Shown here one piece after another: positions 9,562 to 20,810 of a stretch of 64,000 bases of DNA. Where the stretch lies: positions 5,479,784 through 5,543,783 of the forward strand of contig NC_134526.1 in the NCBI RefSeq assembly GCF_027942865.1. The letters are read 5' to 3'. The stretch comes from Odontesthes bonariensis (lineage: Eukaryota; Chordata; Actinopteri; Atheriniformes; Atherinopsidae). Position numbers and translations under genes: made by a program. Numbering within the stretch: position 1 is the stretch's first letter; each line of letters opens with the position of its first letter. The notes beneath the pieces were generated by a model. The model did no database searches. It was given only the letters and a program-made list of their open reading frames with translations, and had not been told where the DNA came from.

Positions 9562-12500
9562 CTACTTGATCCGGATCTCGAAGCAGAGGCAGTTGCAGGA
9601 GTTGCACTCGGGAGGCTGGCAGGTACAGGCACAGGGACAGTCCAACGGCACACACTGAGGAACACATTTCACCTTTACACCCTCAGCTTTCAGCAGTTAT
9701 CAACCCCCCAAAATGCTGCTTTAATGGCATAACACCTGGATAAAACCCCTCTGACACACCCAATGAACAGGTTCACACCTGTTTCAGACAGACTGAGCTT
9801 TGCTGGACAGAACAACTGTTCATTTATAACTTACATAACTTCATGTTTTCATTTCCAGCTGCTTTGTTGCAGCAACATTCATTAAATCAACTTCATCTGA
9901 ATCAGTTTACCTTCAGCAGAGATGGGGACTCAAGTCACTGTGACTTGGACTCGAGACGCTGTTTTGATGACTTGTGACTTCACAAAAAATAAAAGACTTG
10001 AGACTCGACTCGGACTTGGAAGTTAAAGACTCGGCACTTGACTTGTCTTGAGACACGATGACTTGAATGACTTGAGTGTTAAGCATCTAGCATAAGATGC
10101 TAGATGAAGATCCATTCTGACCAGTAAGTGCTCGTCAAATGAGCTAATATTATCCTGTTAGCCTAGTCGGTAGTTAGCTAACGTTAGCTTGATATGATAC
10201 GGGGTGGACAGGTTGGACACATTGGCCAATGATGTTTACTGACAGTTACTTATATCTTTGTGTTTTCACTTTATTAAAGGGATAGTTCGCCTCTTTTGAC
10301 ATGAAGCTGTATGACATCCCATATCAGCAACATCATTTATGAACATCTTCTTACCCCCTGCTGCGTCCTGTGAGCAGAGTTCCAGCCTCGTTTTGGCGTT
10401 GATGAAGGTAGTCCGGCTAGTTGGCTGGGGCTTAAAAAATAAAGCGTCTTGCTTCTCAGAACAATATGCGTTCAACAGAGTAATACATTTGCATCACAAA
10501 ATCGTTGTGCATGAAAAAGTCAGACCTCACAATCGCTTGGCCCTATTTTTGCCTCCCTTGATATCAATGCGTCAAGCCACCCAGCGATAGCTGCACCTGT
10601 TACGGTGTTTACTGCTCGGAAGCAGGGGACTGCTCGGTCTGCTCTTCGGTCGGCACAGTTTACATTGGACGCATTGATATCAAGGGAGGCAAAAATAGCG
10701 CCAAGCTATTGTGAGGTCTGACTTTTTCATGCACAACTAGCCAGACTACCTTCATCAACACCAAAACGAGGCTGGAACTCTGCTCACAGGACGCAGCAGG
10801 GGGTAAGAAGATGTTCAGAAATGATGTTGCTGATATGGGATGTCATACAGCTTCATGTCAAAAGAGGCGAACTATCCCTTTAAGATCAGATTCTGCAGGT
10901 AAAATAGCAATAATAAGGTGACTTGACTTGACTTGCCCAAGAAAAAATGACTTGGGACTTGAAAGCTAAGACTTGGGACTTGTGTGACTTGGTTCCATCT
11001 CTGACCTTCAGTAACTGAGGAGATTGGATCTGAGTATTTGTCCCGACATGAAGCAGTGAAATAAGTAAAGTATACACGGTGTGATTCGTGGTTTCGGTGC
11101 TCCAACCTCCACCGGTGGGAAGCAGATGTTCTGGGTTTACTTACAGAAGGAGGAGAGCAGGAGTTGGGCAGGGACAGGCTGAAGTTTGGCAGGCGGCAGT
11201 TACACATTTCAGCCAGAGTGAAGCATTGGTCACATACAGACATGTTTGGACAGCAACGGGCACACTCTGGAGAACAGTAGTCCTTCAGGAGAGAACACAG
11301 AGACAAACCATGTTATTATTTCATTTTCAGGGTATTTCTGTCGGATATTAGATTCTGCTGTCAGATTATATATATAAACAGCAGGAACTGTCTGTCACTC
11401 TGAGCTTCCAGATCTTTGTGGCGTTGTTAGACCGGGTAACCAACCTGTGCAGCCACTGTAACATTACTGACATCATTACTTGTTTCTCTTGCTTCCTGTC
11501 CTTTATAGAACTGATTTTAAACTTTTAACGTTTGTTTTTAAAGCTCTTAACGGCCTCGCCCCATGGTATTTATCTGAGCTTTTAACAGTCCTGGTAGAGC
11601 TCTGAGGTGAACAGATCAGTTTCTGCTGGAAGTGCCCAGGTCAGAATACAAACCCTGGGGTGAGCGAGCCTTTTCCCAAAGCTGCCCCCAGGCTCTGGAA
11701 TAAGCCCCCCGTCCAGCTGCCTCTTATTTCTGACCCGGGCCTCTTCACATCTAGGCCAAAAACCTACTTATTTAGGACAGCTTTAATACCCAGTAGTACG
11801 ATGACACTTTTATCTTAATTTATCTTATTACTAAACCATTCCACATCATCTCCACTAATATCCAAAATGTGAAAAATACTTTAATCAGAAGCAAAGCACC
11901 CCAGAAGGAAGGATGAGTCATCAGAATTTTTAATAGTTTTCAATGAAAAGCTTATCATTGAACCCACTACTGTCATATCAGCTATAAAATTAGCCAACAA
12001 ATGTGATTTCATTGCCATTTCTACTAGGGGTGGGCAAAAAAAAATCGATTCATGTACATATTGCAATTTTTGTTATGGGATGATTTTAAAAATCGATTTT
12101 TCTCCCTGGAATCGATTATATTACGTCATATCCATATCCAGAAACACTTCATCATTTCATTACATTAAGTTATGTTAAAACTAGCCCACATTTGTGCTGT
12201 GTGGACATTTGAATTCGTTTTGTAACTGTAAACTTAAAAAAATGCCTCTTTTTGTCTCAGTTGAAATAAATGTCAGCTGCTGGACTGACTGACACAGACT
12301 GATGTGTGTTGTTTATGGGAACGACATTCATTCCAGAAGTTTATGATTCAACTTGTTTGTTTTTTAAGAAGGAAAAGAAAATTGCAATTACTGATTATAT
12401 CAAATCGCAATACTTGTAGATTCGCAATTATCAAGAATCGTGATAAAAAACAAATCGGCACCTTAGAATCGTGATACAATCGAATTGCGACCAAAGCGCA

Positions 12501-12840
12501 TCGTCCCACCCCTAATTTCTACACTAATTTTTCATATACCTCCACTTTCCTGCTTCAAAGTCCCAATATACACACCCTCCATTTTACAAAGTCTCTGCTG
12601 AGACACAGTAAGCAGCACCAACCTTGAGGCAGTATCGGATCCCCAGCCCGATCCCCAGGACAAGCATGTAAAGACTCACAGTGATCATCAGCACTGCTGG
12701 GAGGGGGATGGCAAGCCCCCAAACAGGCAACACCTGAGGAACGAAACCAGCGACAAGCATCAAGCAGCTTAAAACGTAACAGCAACACTGATTACAGAGA
12801 ATATTATAATATAATAAAGATAATGCTGTCTTACCGGCAT
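9562..12840 (-). CDS. Small single-pass, cysteine-rich membrane protein (115 aa)
   Basis: Four coding exons on the minus strand join in frame with GT-AG borders: 12835-12840 (Met-Pro), 12623-12733, 11145-11282 and 9562-9654. Residues 3-39 are hydrophobic (VLPVWGLAIPLPAVLMITVS then LYMLVLGIGLGIRYCLK), a signal-anchor or single membrane segment. The remaining roughly 76 residues hold 18 cysteines in pairs and CxC motifs (YCSPECARCC, CDQCF, CPCACTCQPPECNSCNCLCF) and end in FEIRIK. Such a domain could bind metal or be disulfide-rich; the sequence does not decide. I do not recognise a named family. Introns are loaded with transposons (9917-11003, 12025-12514), yet all splice sites are intact. Confidence 0.8.
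9917..11003. mobile_element. hAT-type MITE with exact 8-bp target duplication
   Basis: Ends 'cagagatgg' and 'ccatctctg' are flanked by exact copies of ACCTTCAG (9909-9916 and 11004-11011). The body has many 'gacttg' subterminal repeats. It lies in the last intron of the cysteine-rich gene and contains the nested element 10278-10879. Confidence 0.85.
10278..10879. mobile_element. TTAA foldback MITE with long inverted arms (nested)
   Basis: TTAA occurs on both sides (10274-10277, 10880-10883). The outer arms begin 'agggatagttcgcctctttt' and are near-perfect inverted copies for about 150 bp or more, each including 'acgcagcagggggtaagaag' or its complement. PiggyBac-like by target. Confidence 0.85.
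11440..11810 (+). mobile_element. L2-type LINE 3' ORF fragment
   Basis: 'gaactgattttaaacttt', 'aacggcctcgccccatggta' and 'ccccaggctctggaataa' match the order of fish LINE C-terminal coding blocks. No open frame. Confidence 0.6.
12025..12514. mobile_element. hAT-type MITE with exact 8-bp target duplication
   Basis: Ends 'taggggtggg' and 'cccacccct' with an extra A; flanked by ATTTCTAC at 12017-12024 and 12515-12522. The interior has repeated 'aatcg' blocks. It lies in an intron of the cysteine-rich gene. Confidence 0.85.
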
Positions 12841-13166
12841 TGTTCGACTTTAACTATCACAACATCCGTCAGGAGCTCTGACAGAAAGACACAAGATTAA
12901 AAAAAAGCAACTTTCCCCGGAGAAAAATAATCTTATTAAACTTATTAAGAAATAAGTTATCTTACGGTGATAAAGTTTAACAGATGAAAGGACACTTTGC
13001 ACTCATGAATACAGGCTGTGTTTGGACTCATTTACATGTTTGATCAGCAAATTAAAGCTGATCTACTTTATTTTATAAGTCCCTCAAAAATATACTGCCA
13101 AAGCACCTCTTAGTTTCATGAATAGCCTTCTCATTTACACTATTTTCACATTTTATTAGTATTTAA

Positions 13167-13391
13167 CCTTGTAGCACCCACAGTTGCAGATATGCAACAA
13201 GCTTTTTATTTATTTACATTATATTTTTATTTACATGACATGATTTGATTTGATTTTTTAAATTTACATACATTATTTATATTCATGTGTAATATTTTAT
13301 TACATTACATTTTATGTAAAAATGGGTGAGAATAAACCAACATTTTTGGTTTATTGGCAGTTGCATATTTGCAACTGTGGGTGCTACAAGG
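13167..13391. mobile_element. Short TTAA MITE
   Basis: TTAA at 13163-13166 and 13392-13395; inverted ends 'ccttgtagcacccacagttg' and its complement, followed by 'catatttgcaac'-type sequence. AT-rich core, non-coding. Confidence 0.85.
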
Positions 13392-14180
13392 TTAATTGTA
13401 ACTCTGAAACACGAAAAATTAAGCTCAAATGTCACTTAAAATAAGCACAAACATGTTGAAACAGATACACACAGATTATCTTCAAACATATTCTAAAAAA
13501 GTTTAACTATATTACAGTTATTTTAAAGTGTTGCTATGAAAATGGTTCAACACGTGACATTAGCATACTTCTCATATATATGTGTATTATTAAAACACAA
13601 CTGAAAACGTGAATACATTTAAAATACAATAATGTATATTGATTTTTCACCAGGGTTAAACTGCATTTATTATTGGCTCTTTTCTCCATTTAAATGACGC
13701 TACAGTCCACTTCTGATTGTTTTGGTCATTTAAGCTTCTATAAAAAAGAATTTCGCTTCATTTTACTGCTTTTTTGTTTGCCGGCCCAATCTATTACCCA
13801 CTCAGAAGTGAGTCTAAATGACCAGGACAGATTTTACACAAACAAAACTTAATAAAAATCTTAATAAAGTGATAATATCCGTTGGTAACAGACATTAACG
13901 AGCCGTGTTTACAACGTTAGCTAACATCTTACCGCTCGGTGCCTTCCCGCGCTTTCACCGGCGGGTGTCAATAAAACGGAGAACTGTTGGTAAACCTGAA
14001 ATAAGGTGACAGTTCCCATTATTCATCGTTAATCGTAGGAAGGAAAACAAAATTTCTGCATCCAAATAGAACAAACACAGTGGGACTCGAGCTATGGCGG
14101 CTGCAGCAGCAGCAGCGCGTTGCCATGGAGCCGTACGGATCCCTGTTGAGGACAAAAAGGCACACCCGGAAACCAACTAA
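13392..14180 (-). promoter_or_regulatory. Probable upstream exon and promoter of the cysteine-rich gene
   Basis: On the minus strand a consensus donor (CGAGCG|GTAAG) lies near 13930, preceded by moderately CpG-rich sequence to about 14110, consistent with a noncoding first exon and promoter. 13400-13900 is AT-rich without recognised features. Inference from splice-site and composition only. Confidence 0.4.
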
Positions 14181-14252
14181 TTCTTTTTTAAAGAAGAATT
14201 CTAATTTAAAGAGTTCTTAGTATGTTCAGAGATTTTTTTTAAGTTAAAATTA

Positions 14253-14255
<3 letters not shown>

Positions 14256-14294
<39 letters not shown>
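14256..14294. repeat. (TA)n microsatellite
   Basis: About 19 TA units. Confidence 0.95.
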
Positions 14295-14299
<5 letters not shown>

Positions 14300-14302
<3 letters not shown>

Positions 14303-15054
14303 ATATTTTTCTGTATACTTTACAGAGCGCTTTGACGTCATTCATAAGCGACCGAAATTTCCAAAATAACCGTTTTTGTTTTTAAAACGCAAAAAACAAA
14401 AACAAAAATATCACCCAAGTTTAATTTTGCATTAAAAGTAGTTTTTCAAAAGAGTATTTGAACTAAACTAAAACAAAAGGGAACAAAATATACACCAACA
14501 AAGGATATTTAATAATCATTTTCATGAGCAAATTTAGAAAAAACTACAATTAGGTGATAGTAAATATTAAAATACCAACTGTTTTCCAACTTCAGGTATT
14601 ATCTCAATAGCCTTATGATTTCAACCAAGTATATAATATCTTTATATTTTATATATGGACGTTCAACCTAAACTGTAAACCCACTTCCTTACAGGGGTTT
14701 TGTATCTTTAATCTAATCCAGAACTTAATTTCTGCTACAGTAAATTAACTTTTATCATCATATATAGAAGGTAAGTTTGAACAGTTTAGATGCTGCCATC
14801 TACAGAAAATGTGTTGCTAAGATTGTAAAAACGTCAGTAAAGTTTGAGCTAAAGATGCCTGTGACTGTTGAGTAAAACCCATCACACAAAACAGACTAAA
14901 CTGCACGAGTTTTATGGAACCAAATGAGGAATATGCAGAGCAAACAATGGCCAATGGCCTCCTGTGTATAAATTACTGCATTGCAGGACATTTAGAAACC
15001 AGGTTTCAGCACCAAACCAGAAAGCTGGTCAAGCAGCAGACTTCTCCCACCCTG
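14300..15054. other. Intergenic, nothing recognised
   Basis: AT-rich sequence with no ORF, RNA gene or repeat that I can support. Confidence 0.5.
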
Positions 15055-15063
15055 GTGTCACTT

Positions 15064-15615
15064 TAGCCTGAGCGAAAGCCGACTGTTGACTCAAACAGTC
15101 TGGAAAAACCCAAGAGGAATCCGTTTCCATGGAGGGTGGGACCTTACTCACCAACTTAAATTCATTGGAGTTCCCTTAACCAATCAGTAATGTTTAGAAA
15201 TGACGTAGGTTATGCGCAGAGGTTCATGCTTGCTCGCGAATCACGCTTCCCACATCCGCTTTCATTATACCGGGTTGCAACACTAACCAACATGGGCTAG
15301 ACTTTGTTTACATCGCGGAGGCAATCATTATTTAAGATCATGGATGTCAATGACATGTGCCGATTTTGTAACGGTAATTTTAATTGTCTCATGCTCTCCA
15401 GAGTTGAGACTTCATGGATAGCTTCTAGCGTCTCCTCTTCCGTCGCCATGTTTATTTCTGCTGCGGTTGAACTACAATTACATGGACTACAATGGACTCC
15501 GCGCGTGAGTTCTGCGTCACCACTCGCCACTGTTTGCTGATTGGCTGGTTGGGCCAGATTATGCGCGGAGCCAAAATCTTTGGGCGTATGTACGTAGGAC
15601 GGCGTCGCCAGGCTA
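15064..15615. mobile_element. Non-autonomous DNA transposon with 9-bp target duplication
   Basis: Ends 'tagcctg' and 'caggcta' are flanked by exact GTGTCACTT (15055-15063, 15616-15624). Nine-base duplications fit Mutator-like elements better than hAT. Short overlapping ORFs inside on both strands (one starting MDVNDMCRFCNGNFNC) have no recognised function. Confidence 0.7.
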
Positions 15616-16114
15616 GTGTCACTTCATCACACAGAGAATTAACTCAGTTTTAACCAAAACCACCAAAGATTGCTCAACTTTAAAGCTTTGGCAGAGAAAA
15701 AACTAAAAAATATCGCATTCAAATGAGTACCAACCCATTTGTTTGATGGTCTGATGAGGGCAGAGAAAATACTCCAGGATGAGAAGTAAAAAGCTCCTTT
15801 TTCTACTTAAATCTCCCAAATATGTCCCACCCAATCCCCACATGACAAAAGTCCACTTCAGTTTATGGAGACTCATGATTTTATTGAAACACCTTGAAGT
15901 ACAAAACCAAAATGTTACATGAAGCGATGCCTCCTTATTATGGCACGACACCTGAAACAAAAATAGAAAAAGGAAATAGACGATGGAGCAGACATGGAGG
16001 GAGGAAACGTGTGTGTGGGGTCACCACTCGTCCCTGATGTGGTGTGGAGTGGTGCTTCTTTGAGGTGTTGGAGGGGAATGGGGGTGTTACAGAGTCCCAT
16101 GTTATTCAGAGGTA

Positions 16115-17400
16115 CAGCAGTCAGCCATAACATTATGACCACCAGCTTAATACTGAGTGGGTCCTTTCAGACCCATCGAAGCACGGAAAACACTAGAGCT
16201 TTACAGGTATGCTGCGTTATCTGGCACCAAGATCCTTTACATCCCGTTGGTTGAGAGGCGGGGCCTCCACGGATCGGACCACCCCAAAGATGCTCGTTTG
16301 GACTGAGATCCCAACACTGTGCTCCCTCAACTATCACTGTAGTGTGGCGTTATGCTGCTGAGGAGGCGTTTCCATGGAGGGGGGAACATGGTCAGCAACA
16401 GCAGCCCTTTTCAGATAAAAACAGACGTCCTTGTTGAGCCCCCGCTGCTCCTCTTTGGTCTCTCCCACATCGGCCCCGCACCAACGTGTGCTCACACATG
16501 GCAGAGTCCGCTGTGGGAGAGGAAACGGGGAGAAAACGGGTGATGCTCTGACACAGACACCCGTTTCACCTCCGTTACTCAGAGGAATACCAGCGGCGGT
16601 TCAACTTTGACCCCTCCCCATGCCACCGATGCACGAAGGCGCATCAGTCGGAAAGAAATATGTGAAAAGGCCTGATGTTTCGGTGGGTGGTGCCTGGCGT
16701 GGAGAATCCATGAGAAAGGCAGGAGCGATGGTTTTCCATAAGCGCTACATCTCTTCTTCACACGTGCATCAGACCTTCACGACGTACCAGGAAGCATCAG
16801 ACCCGGCCAGCTCCGTGCGCTGCTCCGTGCGCTGCTCCGTGTGCTGCTCCGTGCTCCAGTTCTGACGCACACGTGCGCACTGCCGGCGCCTTTGGTGGCG
16901 GACACGGACCCGGTTGGGAAACCCTCAACGGCCTGCGGCTACGCAGCCCCAAACGCAGCAGACTGCGGTGCACGGTGTGTTCCGACACCTTCCTGTCGAA
17001 GCAAGCGTTAGCATCTTCAGCGATCTGAGCTACCGTGGCTCGTCTGTTGGACTGAACCACGTGGGCCAACCGCTGCTCCCCGCGCACGTCGATGAGCCTC
17101 GGGCGCCCGTGACCCTGTCGCCGGTTCACTGGTTTTCCTTCCTTGGACCACTTCTGGTAAGTCCTGACCACCGCGGACCGGGAACACCCCACAAGAGACG
17201 CGGTCACGGAGATGCTCAAACCCAGACGTCTGGCCATTACAATCCGGCCCTTGTCAAAATCCGTCAAATCTTCACGCTTTCCCATCTTTTCAGGTTCCGA
17301 CGCGTCGTACTCATGGACTCAACGTTTGTTTGCTGCCTGGTGCCAAAGTAACAAGATAGTGTTTTCACTTTACCCGTCAGTGGTCATAATATTATGGCTG
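16115..17400 (-). mobile_element. Tc1/mariner element in the eIF1 3' UTR
   Basis: TA duplications flank it (16113-16114, 17401-17402). Inverted ends contain 'cagccataa' and 'attatgaccac'; the left end carries an extra short 'cagtcag' repeat. The matching empty site is in copy B at 51198-51199. The internal transposase is decayed. Confidence 0.9.
16797..17285 (-). pseudogene. Tc1 transposase, N-terminal part, broken
   Basis: MGKREDLTDFDKGRIVMARR starts a Tc1 bipartite helix-turn-helix region with a GRPRL linker (after NRRQGH) and a second HTH ending near LRLGLRSRRPLRV. The frame then shifts into a low-complexity HGAAHGAAHGA run made by a short tandem repeat (16811-16853). The catalytic domain persists only as scattered, frameshifted remnants, so the gene is inactive. 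Confidence 0.8.
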
Positions 17401-17539
17401 TAATTCACGTGTTAGCTAATAGGAGCTGGTGGGGTTGCAAAGTGGGGAAAGAGGAGAGGAGGAGCAACAGCAGTACATAGGAGGAGGAGGAGGAAGAGGG
17501 GGATGGGGCGCTTAATGGCCTTCCAGGAGAGGGCAGCGT

Positions 17540-19539
17540 CTAAAAGCCGTGGACTTTGAGCTGCTCCTCCTTGGCCAGGTCAATCTGCAGAGAGGAAACA
17601 AGAGCTCACTGAGAACGGCTGAGAAAAGAAAACCGGCAGGAACAGACAAACCCATCAATACAACAGCTCACCTCCATTAAGAACTGGCAGATATTCTTGC
17701 GCTGGTCTCCCTGAAGCTGGATCACTTCACCATACTCTGGGTGCTCGATCACTGTCCCATTGCAGGCGAACTTCTGTTGGAACCAAAAAGGTTTGAGTCA
17801 GAAAACACCGACACCACCCTGCATCTTCACATTAGCCGCATTCGGACAGAGCCGTTCTAAGAACGGTCCTCCTGGAATTCCGTCCTAATAACTGTCCTTC
17901 CCCAGGGGAACTGTTTCAGCTGTTTTCAGTTGCGGGGAGGCCACCATGTTCATGGTCTGCATGATGGTGATATTAATCATGGAGGATCACATGGGGCGTC
18001 TAACATGGAGGCTGGAAGAGCTCACAGAGAGAGTCAGGAGACGAAGGATGGAGCGCAGGCCATACTTCTTGGTTTCATGAAGGAAGGAGAGCAGAGCGCC
18101 GCAGACAAAGGAGACCACGTGGAGGTTTAACTTATTAAACACGCCAAGGTTGTGTCCGTGTCGTATGAGGAAACATTTCAGCCTGACAACATGACAAGGG
18201 GCGGAGCTACCAACCACCAAGGGGCGGGGCTACCAGCCACCAAACACCTCCGTCAGATGTGTTCCTATGCAACCCAGAACAGACCCAGCTGAAGAGAAGG
18301 AGCTGAAATGGTTCCAGGAACTGAGGGCCGTGGTCCCTGGTTCCTGTATGTTCGAATGAGGGAAAAAAAACGGCCCCGTTCCTGAAAAGGTTCTAGGAAC
18401 TGCAGAAGGTCCCTACAGTGGGAATGCAGCTATTGTTAAAGCTGGCAGGCTGCCACCGAACAGGTGGGCAGACCCCACCCCACGCTCTTACCTTCTTGAA
18501 GGCCTTGACTAGCTTCTTCTTGTCATAGTTGGCAGAGATGCCCTGGACAGTGGTGAGGGTCTTCCTGCCGTTCCGCTGTTGGATTCTTATGTGGATGTAC
18601 TCCTCTGTCCCGGCTGGGAGGCGGTCATCACCCTTAGTTGCATCAGCAAAGGGGTCTGGAAGGGACACGGGACAACAGCGTGTTAACACGGTGAGGGGCA
18701 GGAAAAAGAGGAAAATACCGTCACATAAAGGGACATGACCGCCCGCCAGATTCAGCACGTCCTCCTCTGGCTGATAAGCCCCGCCGAGTCAGCACTGTTT
18801 TGATAAGAATGTGCCATATGCAGAGCAGACACGGAATAACAGTCATGACCCAGAAAATTCACCTAAATAAACCCTGCCATTAAATAACGTTACACAAACG
18901 GCTCATGTAGCTTTGTTTCAGTCACCAGAATCAACATAAACCAACCAAACCAACAAAAAAAGTTTCAGTGCAATATGTTGGTTTCCTTAGCTAGGAAATT
19001 GTTTTTGAATTGGCTCTATATGAACGAATTGGATTATTTTATGAATAATTATTACAATTAATTGAATTCCAATTGGCTTGAATTGGACTTTATTATCTAT
19101 TAGTGCCTTGAGATGACATTTGTTGTATTGGGCGCTATATAAATAAAAATGAATTGAATTAAATTGAACATACTTCCTCACCAACGCGAGCAGACCTAAA
19201 GAATAAGCTACAGCGGCAGTAACGTTAGCTGCCTTTGGGCCTAATGGCGGATGTTTAAACCTGAACAGGAACCCACAAGACGACTAAAAAAAAAAAAAAT
19301 CACCAAGTCCAAATTTACATTAAGCAAAATTAACACCTAACCTTTCATTTGACTTAGATTAAACGAGTCAACGCTGTGACAAACCCTCCAATCTGGTCTA
19401 AAGACAACCGAGACGTAATTTTGACAGATAGCATTAGCTTCGTTAGCATTAGCTTCGTTAGCTCTAACTTTTCACCTCGCGGTTCTGCTCGAAAAAAAAA
19501 CGACTTACCAAAAGATTGGAGGTTCTGGATAGCGGACAT
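17540..19539 (-). CDS. eif1: Translation initiation factor eIF1, copy A
   Basis: Four exons on the minus strand: 19509-19539, 18492-18655, 17672-17773 and 17540-17584, all with GT-AG borders, encode 113 residues, the usual eIF1 length. The protein starts MSAIQNLQSF and includes DPFADATKGDD, YIHIRIQQRNGRKTLTTVQG, KKFACNGTVIEHPEYGEVIQ and ends VHGF. eIF1 binds the 40S subunit near the P site and enforces start-codon selection. It differs from copy B at residues 8-9 (QS versus KT) and in exon 3 (FLME versus FLIE). Exon 2 and the intron sequence just before it are nearly identical between copies, although other intron parts have diverged. The 3' UTR carries a Tc1. Confidence 0.95.
18941..19171 (-). 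mobile_element. Dispersed repeat in intron 1 of eIF1 copy A (deleted)
   Basis: Contains 'tttatttatatagcgcc'-type (antisense here), 'acatttgttgtattggg' and 'ttggtttccttagctagg'. The same insertion occurs in intron 1 of copy B (49761-50275), so it predates the duplication. Copy A has lost the inner part. Confidence 0.7.
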
Positions 19540-19740
19540 ACGATAAGATTTGATTTCCTTTCGGATAATAACTTGCTCAGTGAGCTAATTTAGACTTCAA
19601 TTTTTCTGATCACAACGTTCGACTTCTCACAATACGGAGATTTTCTTCTTCTGTTGGTTTATTGATGGTTGTCAAACAAGCTTTGGAGGCGCACTACCGC
19701 CATCAACTGACCTGGCGGGTGGGCGGCTTTCTCAGATTAA
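19540..19740 (-). promoter_or_regulatory. 5' UTR and promoter region of eIF1 copy A
   Basis: Upstream of the start codon about 36 bp ('aagttattatccgaaagg' and following) match copy B; beyond that the sequences are unrelated. No TATA or GC box like those of copy B is seen. A fish dispersed repeat ('ggtttattgatggttgtcaa' ... 'actaccgcc', about 19640-19710) lies in the promoter position. Confidence 0.5.
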
Positions 19741-20275
19741 TCAGTTTATTTGGGAAACTTCAGAGCATATTTGAGCAAATTTATCTTCTCATTAATTAAT
19801 CTATGTTTGTTTACCGAAAATATCAACCCAGACATCACTATACTGAACAATAAAAATAAATAGATACTAAATTTTTACACTTCATCACCACACGCAATAA
19901 TGAGAACTGTGCTATACACTTCATGTGCAATATATACCATGCAATATGTGTAATTCCGGAAAAAATGTGCAATATTTTATTAGTTTAAATAACTCTGTTC
20001 CATTCACGACCATATATTATTTTATTTCATACTGTGCCTTCATTTTATTTAATTTTATTTAGATATATTTAAATTTATTTTAAACATAGTTTTGTTTTAA
20101 TTTCGGATTGTTTTATAAGCACCTTTGGAGTTGCAACCAAATTTCATTGTAATGTAAATTATAATGACAATAAAGGCGATTCTGATTCTCTCCACACCAA
20201 CATAAATTAGCAGGAACCCAAAAAAGAGACACCAAATCACTCCAGGTCAAAATAAAAAAATGTTTTCACTAGAAT
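19741..20275. other. Intergenic; LINE-like tail
   Basis: AT-rich. 'acaataaaggcgattctgat' near 20169 is a LINE-type 3' tail. No gene. Confidence 0.4.
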
Positions 20276-20279
20276 CCAG

Positions 20280-20810
20280 AGGAGTGAAGATGAACTTGAA
20301 CATGTTATCGGGATTAGAGGAACTGCATTAGGCTGGTTTAAGTCATATTTATCTGATAGATTTCAGTTTGTTCTTGTAAATGAAGAATCTTCCTCACACA
20401 CCAGAGTAAGTCATGGAGTTCCTCAGGGTTCTGTGCTCAGACCGATTCTTTTCACTTTATACATGCTTCCATTAGGTAACATTATTAGACAGCATGGCAT
20501 CATTTTCCATCGCTATGCTGATGATACTCAGCTGTACTTATCTATAAAACCAGATGAACCCAATAGGTTGGTCAGACTACAAGCATGTCTTAAAGACATA
20601 AAGACCTGGATGACTCATAACTTTCTACTTCTAAATTCAGACAAAACTGAAGTCATTGTCTTTGGACCTGAGAAGCTTCAGAGAGAAACTGTTCAGTTAT
20701 ATAGTTCCTGGATGGTATTTTCTTGGCTTTCTTGGCTCTAGTGGAACCTTGAAGTTATTTTTAACCAGGATCTGTCCTTTGACTCACATATACTCAGTTT
20801 CCATTGAGGT
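20280..20810 (+). pseudogene. L2-type LINE reverse transcriptase fragment
   Basis: Frame 20433-20741 and sequence just before it encode RT blocks: ALGWFKSYLSDRFQF, SHGVPQGSVL, then FHRYADDTQLYLSI with the YADD catalytic box, and NSDKTEVIVFG. It is truncated on both sides. Confidence 0.8.

Larger units (their letters stand above)
15865..17539 (-). other. 3' UTR of eIF1 copy A, split by a Tc1 element
   Basis: On the minus strand the UTR follows the stop at 17540, is interrupted at a TA by the Tc1 (16115-17400), then resumes with sequence matching the copy B UTR ('cctctgaataacatgggact') and reaches an AATAAA at about 15880-15885, whose surroundings ('aaggtgtttcaataaaa') match copy B. Confidence 0.8.

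Noticed and set aside
14094-14180. Plus-strand mini-ORF MAAAAAAARCHGAVRIPVED
   Set aside because: Only 28 codons from a GCA run, no donor or domain; it lies in the presumed promoter of the minus-strand gene.
18393-18758. 121-codon minus-strand ORF reading through eIF1 exon 2
   Set aside because: Intron read-through around the real exon 18492-18655; likewise 50389-50754 in copy B.
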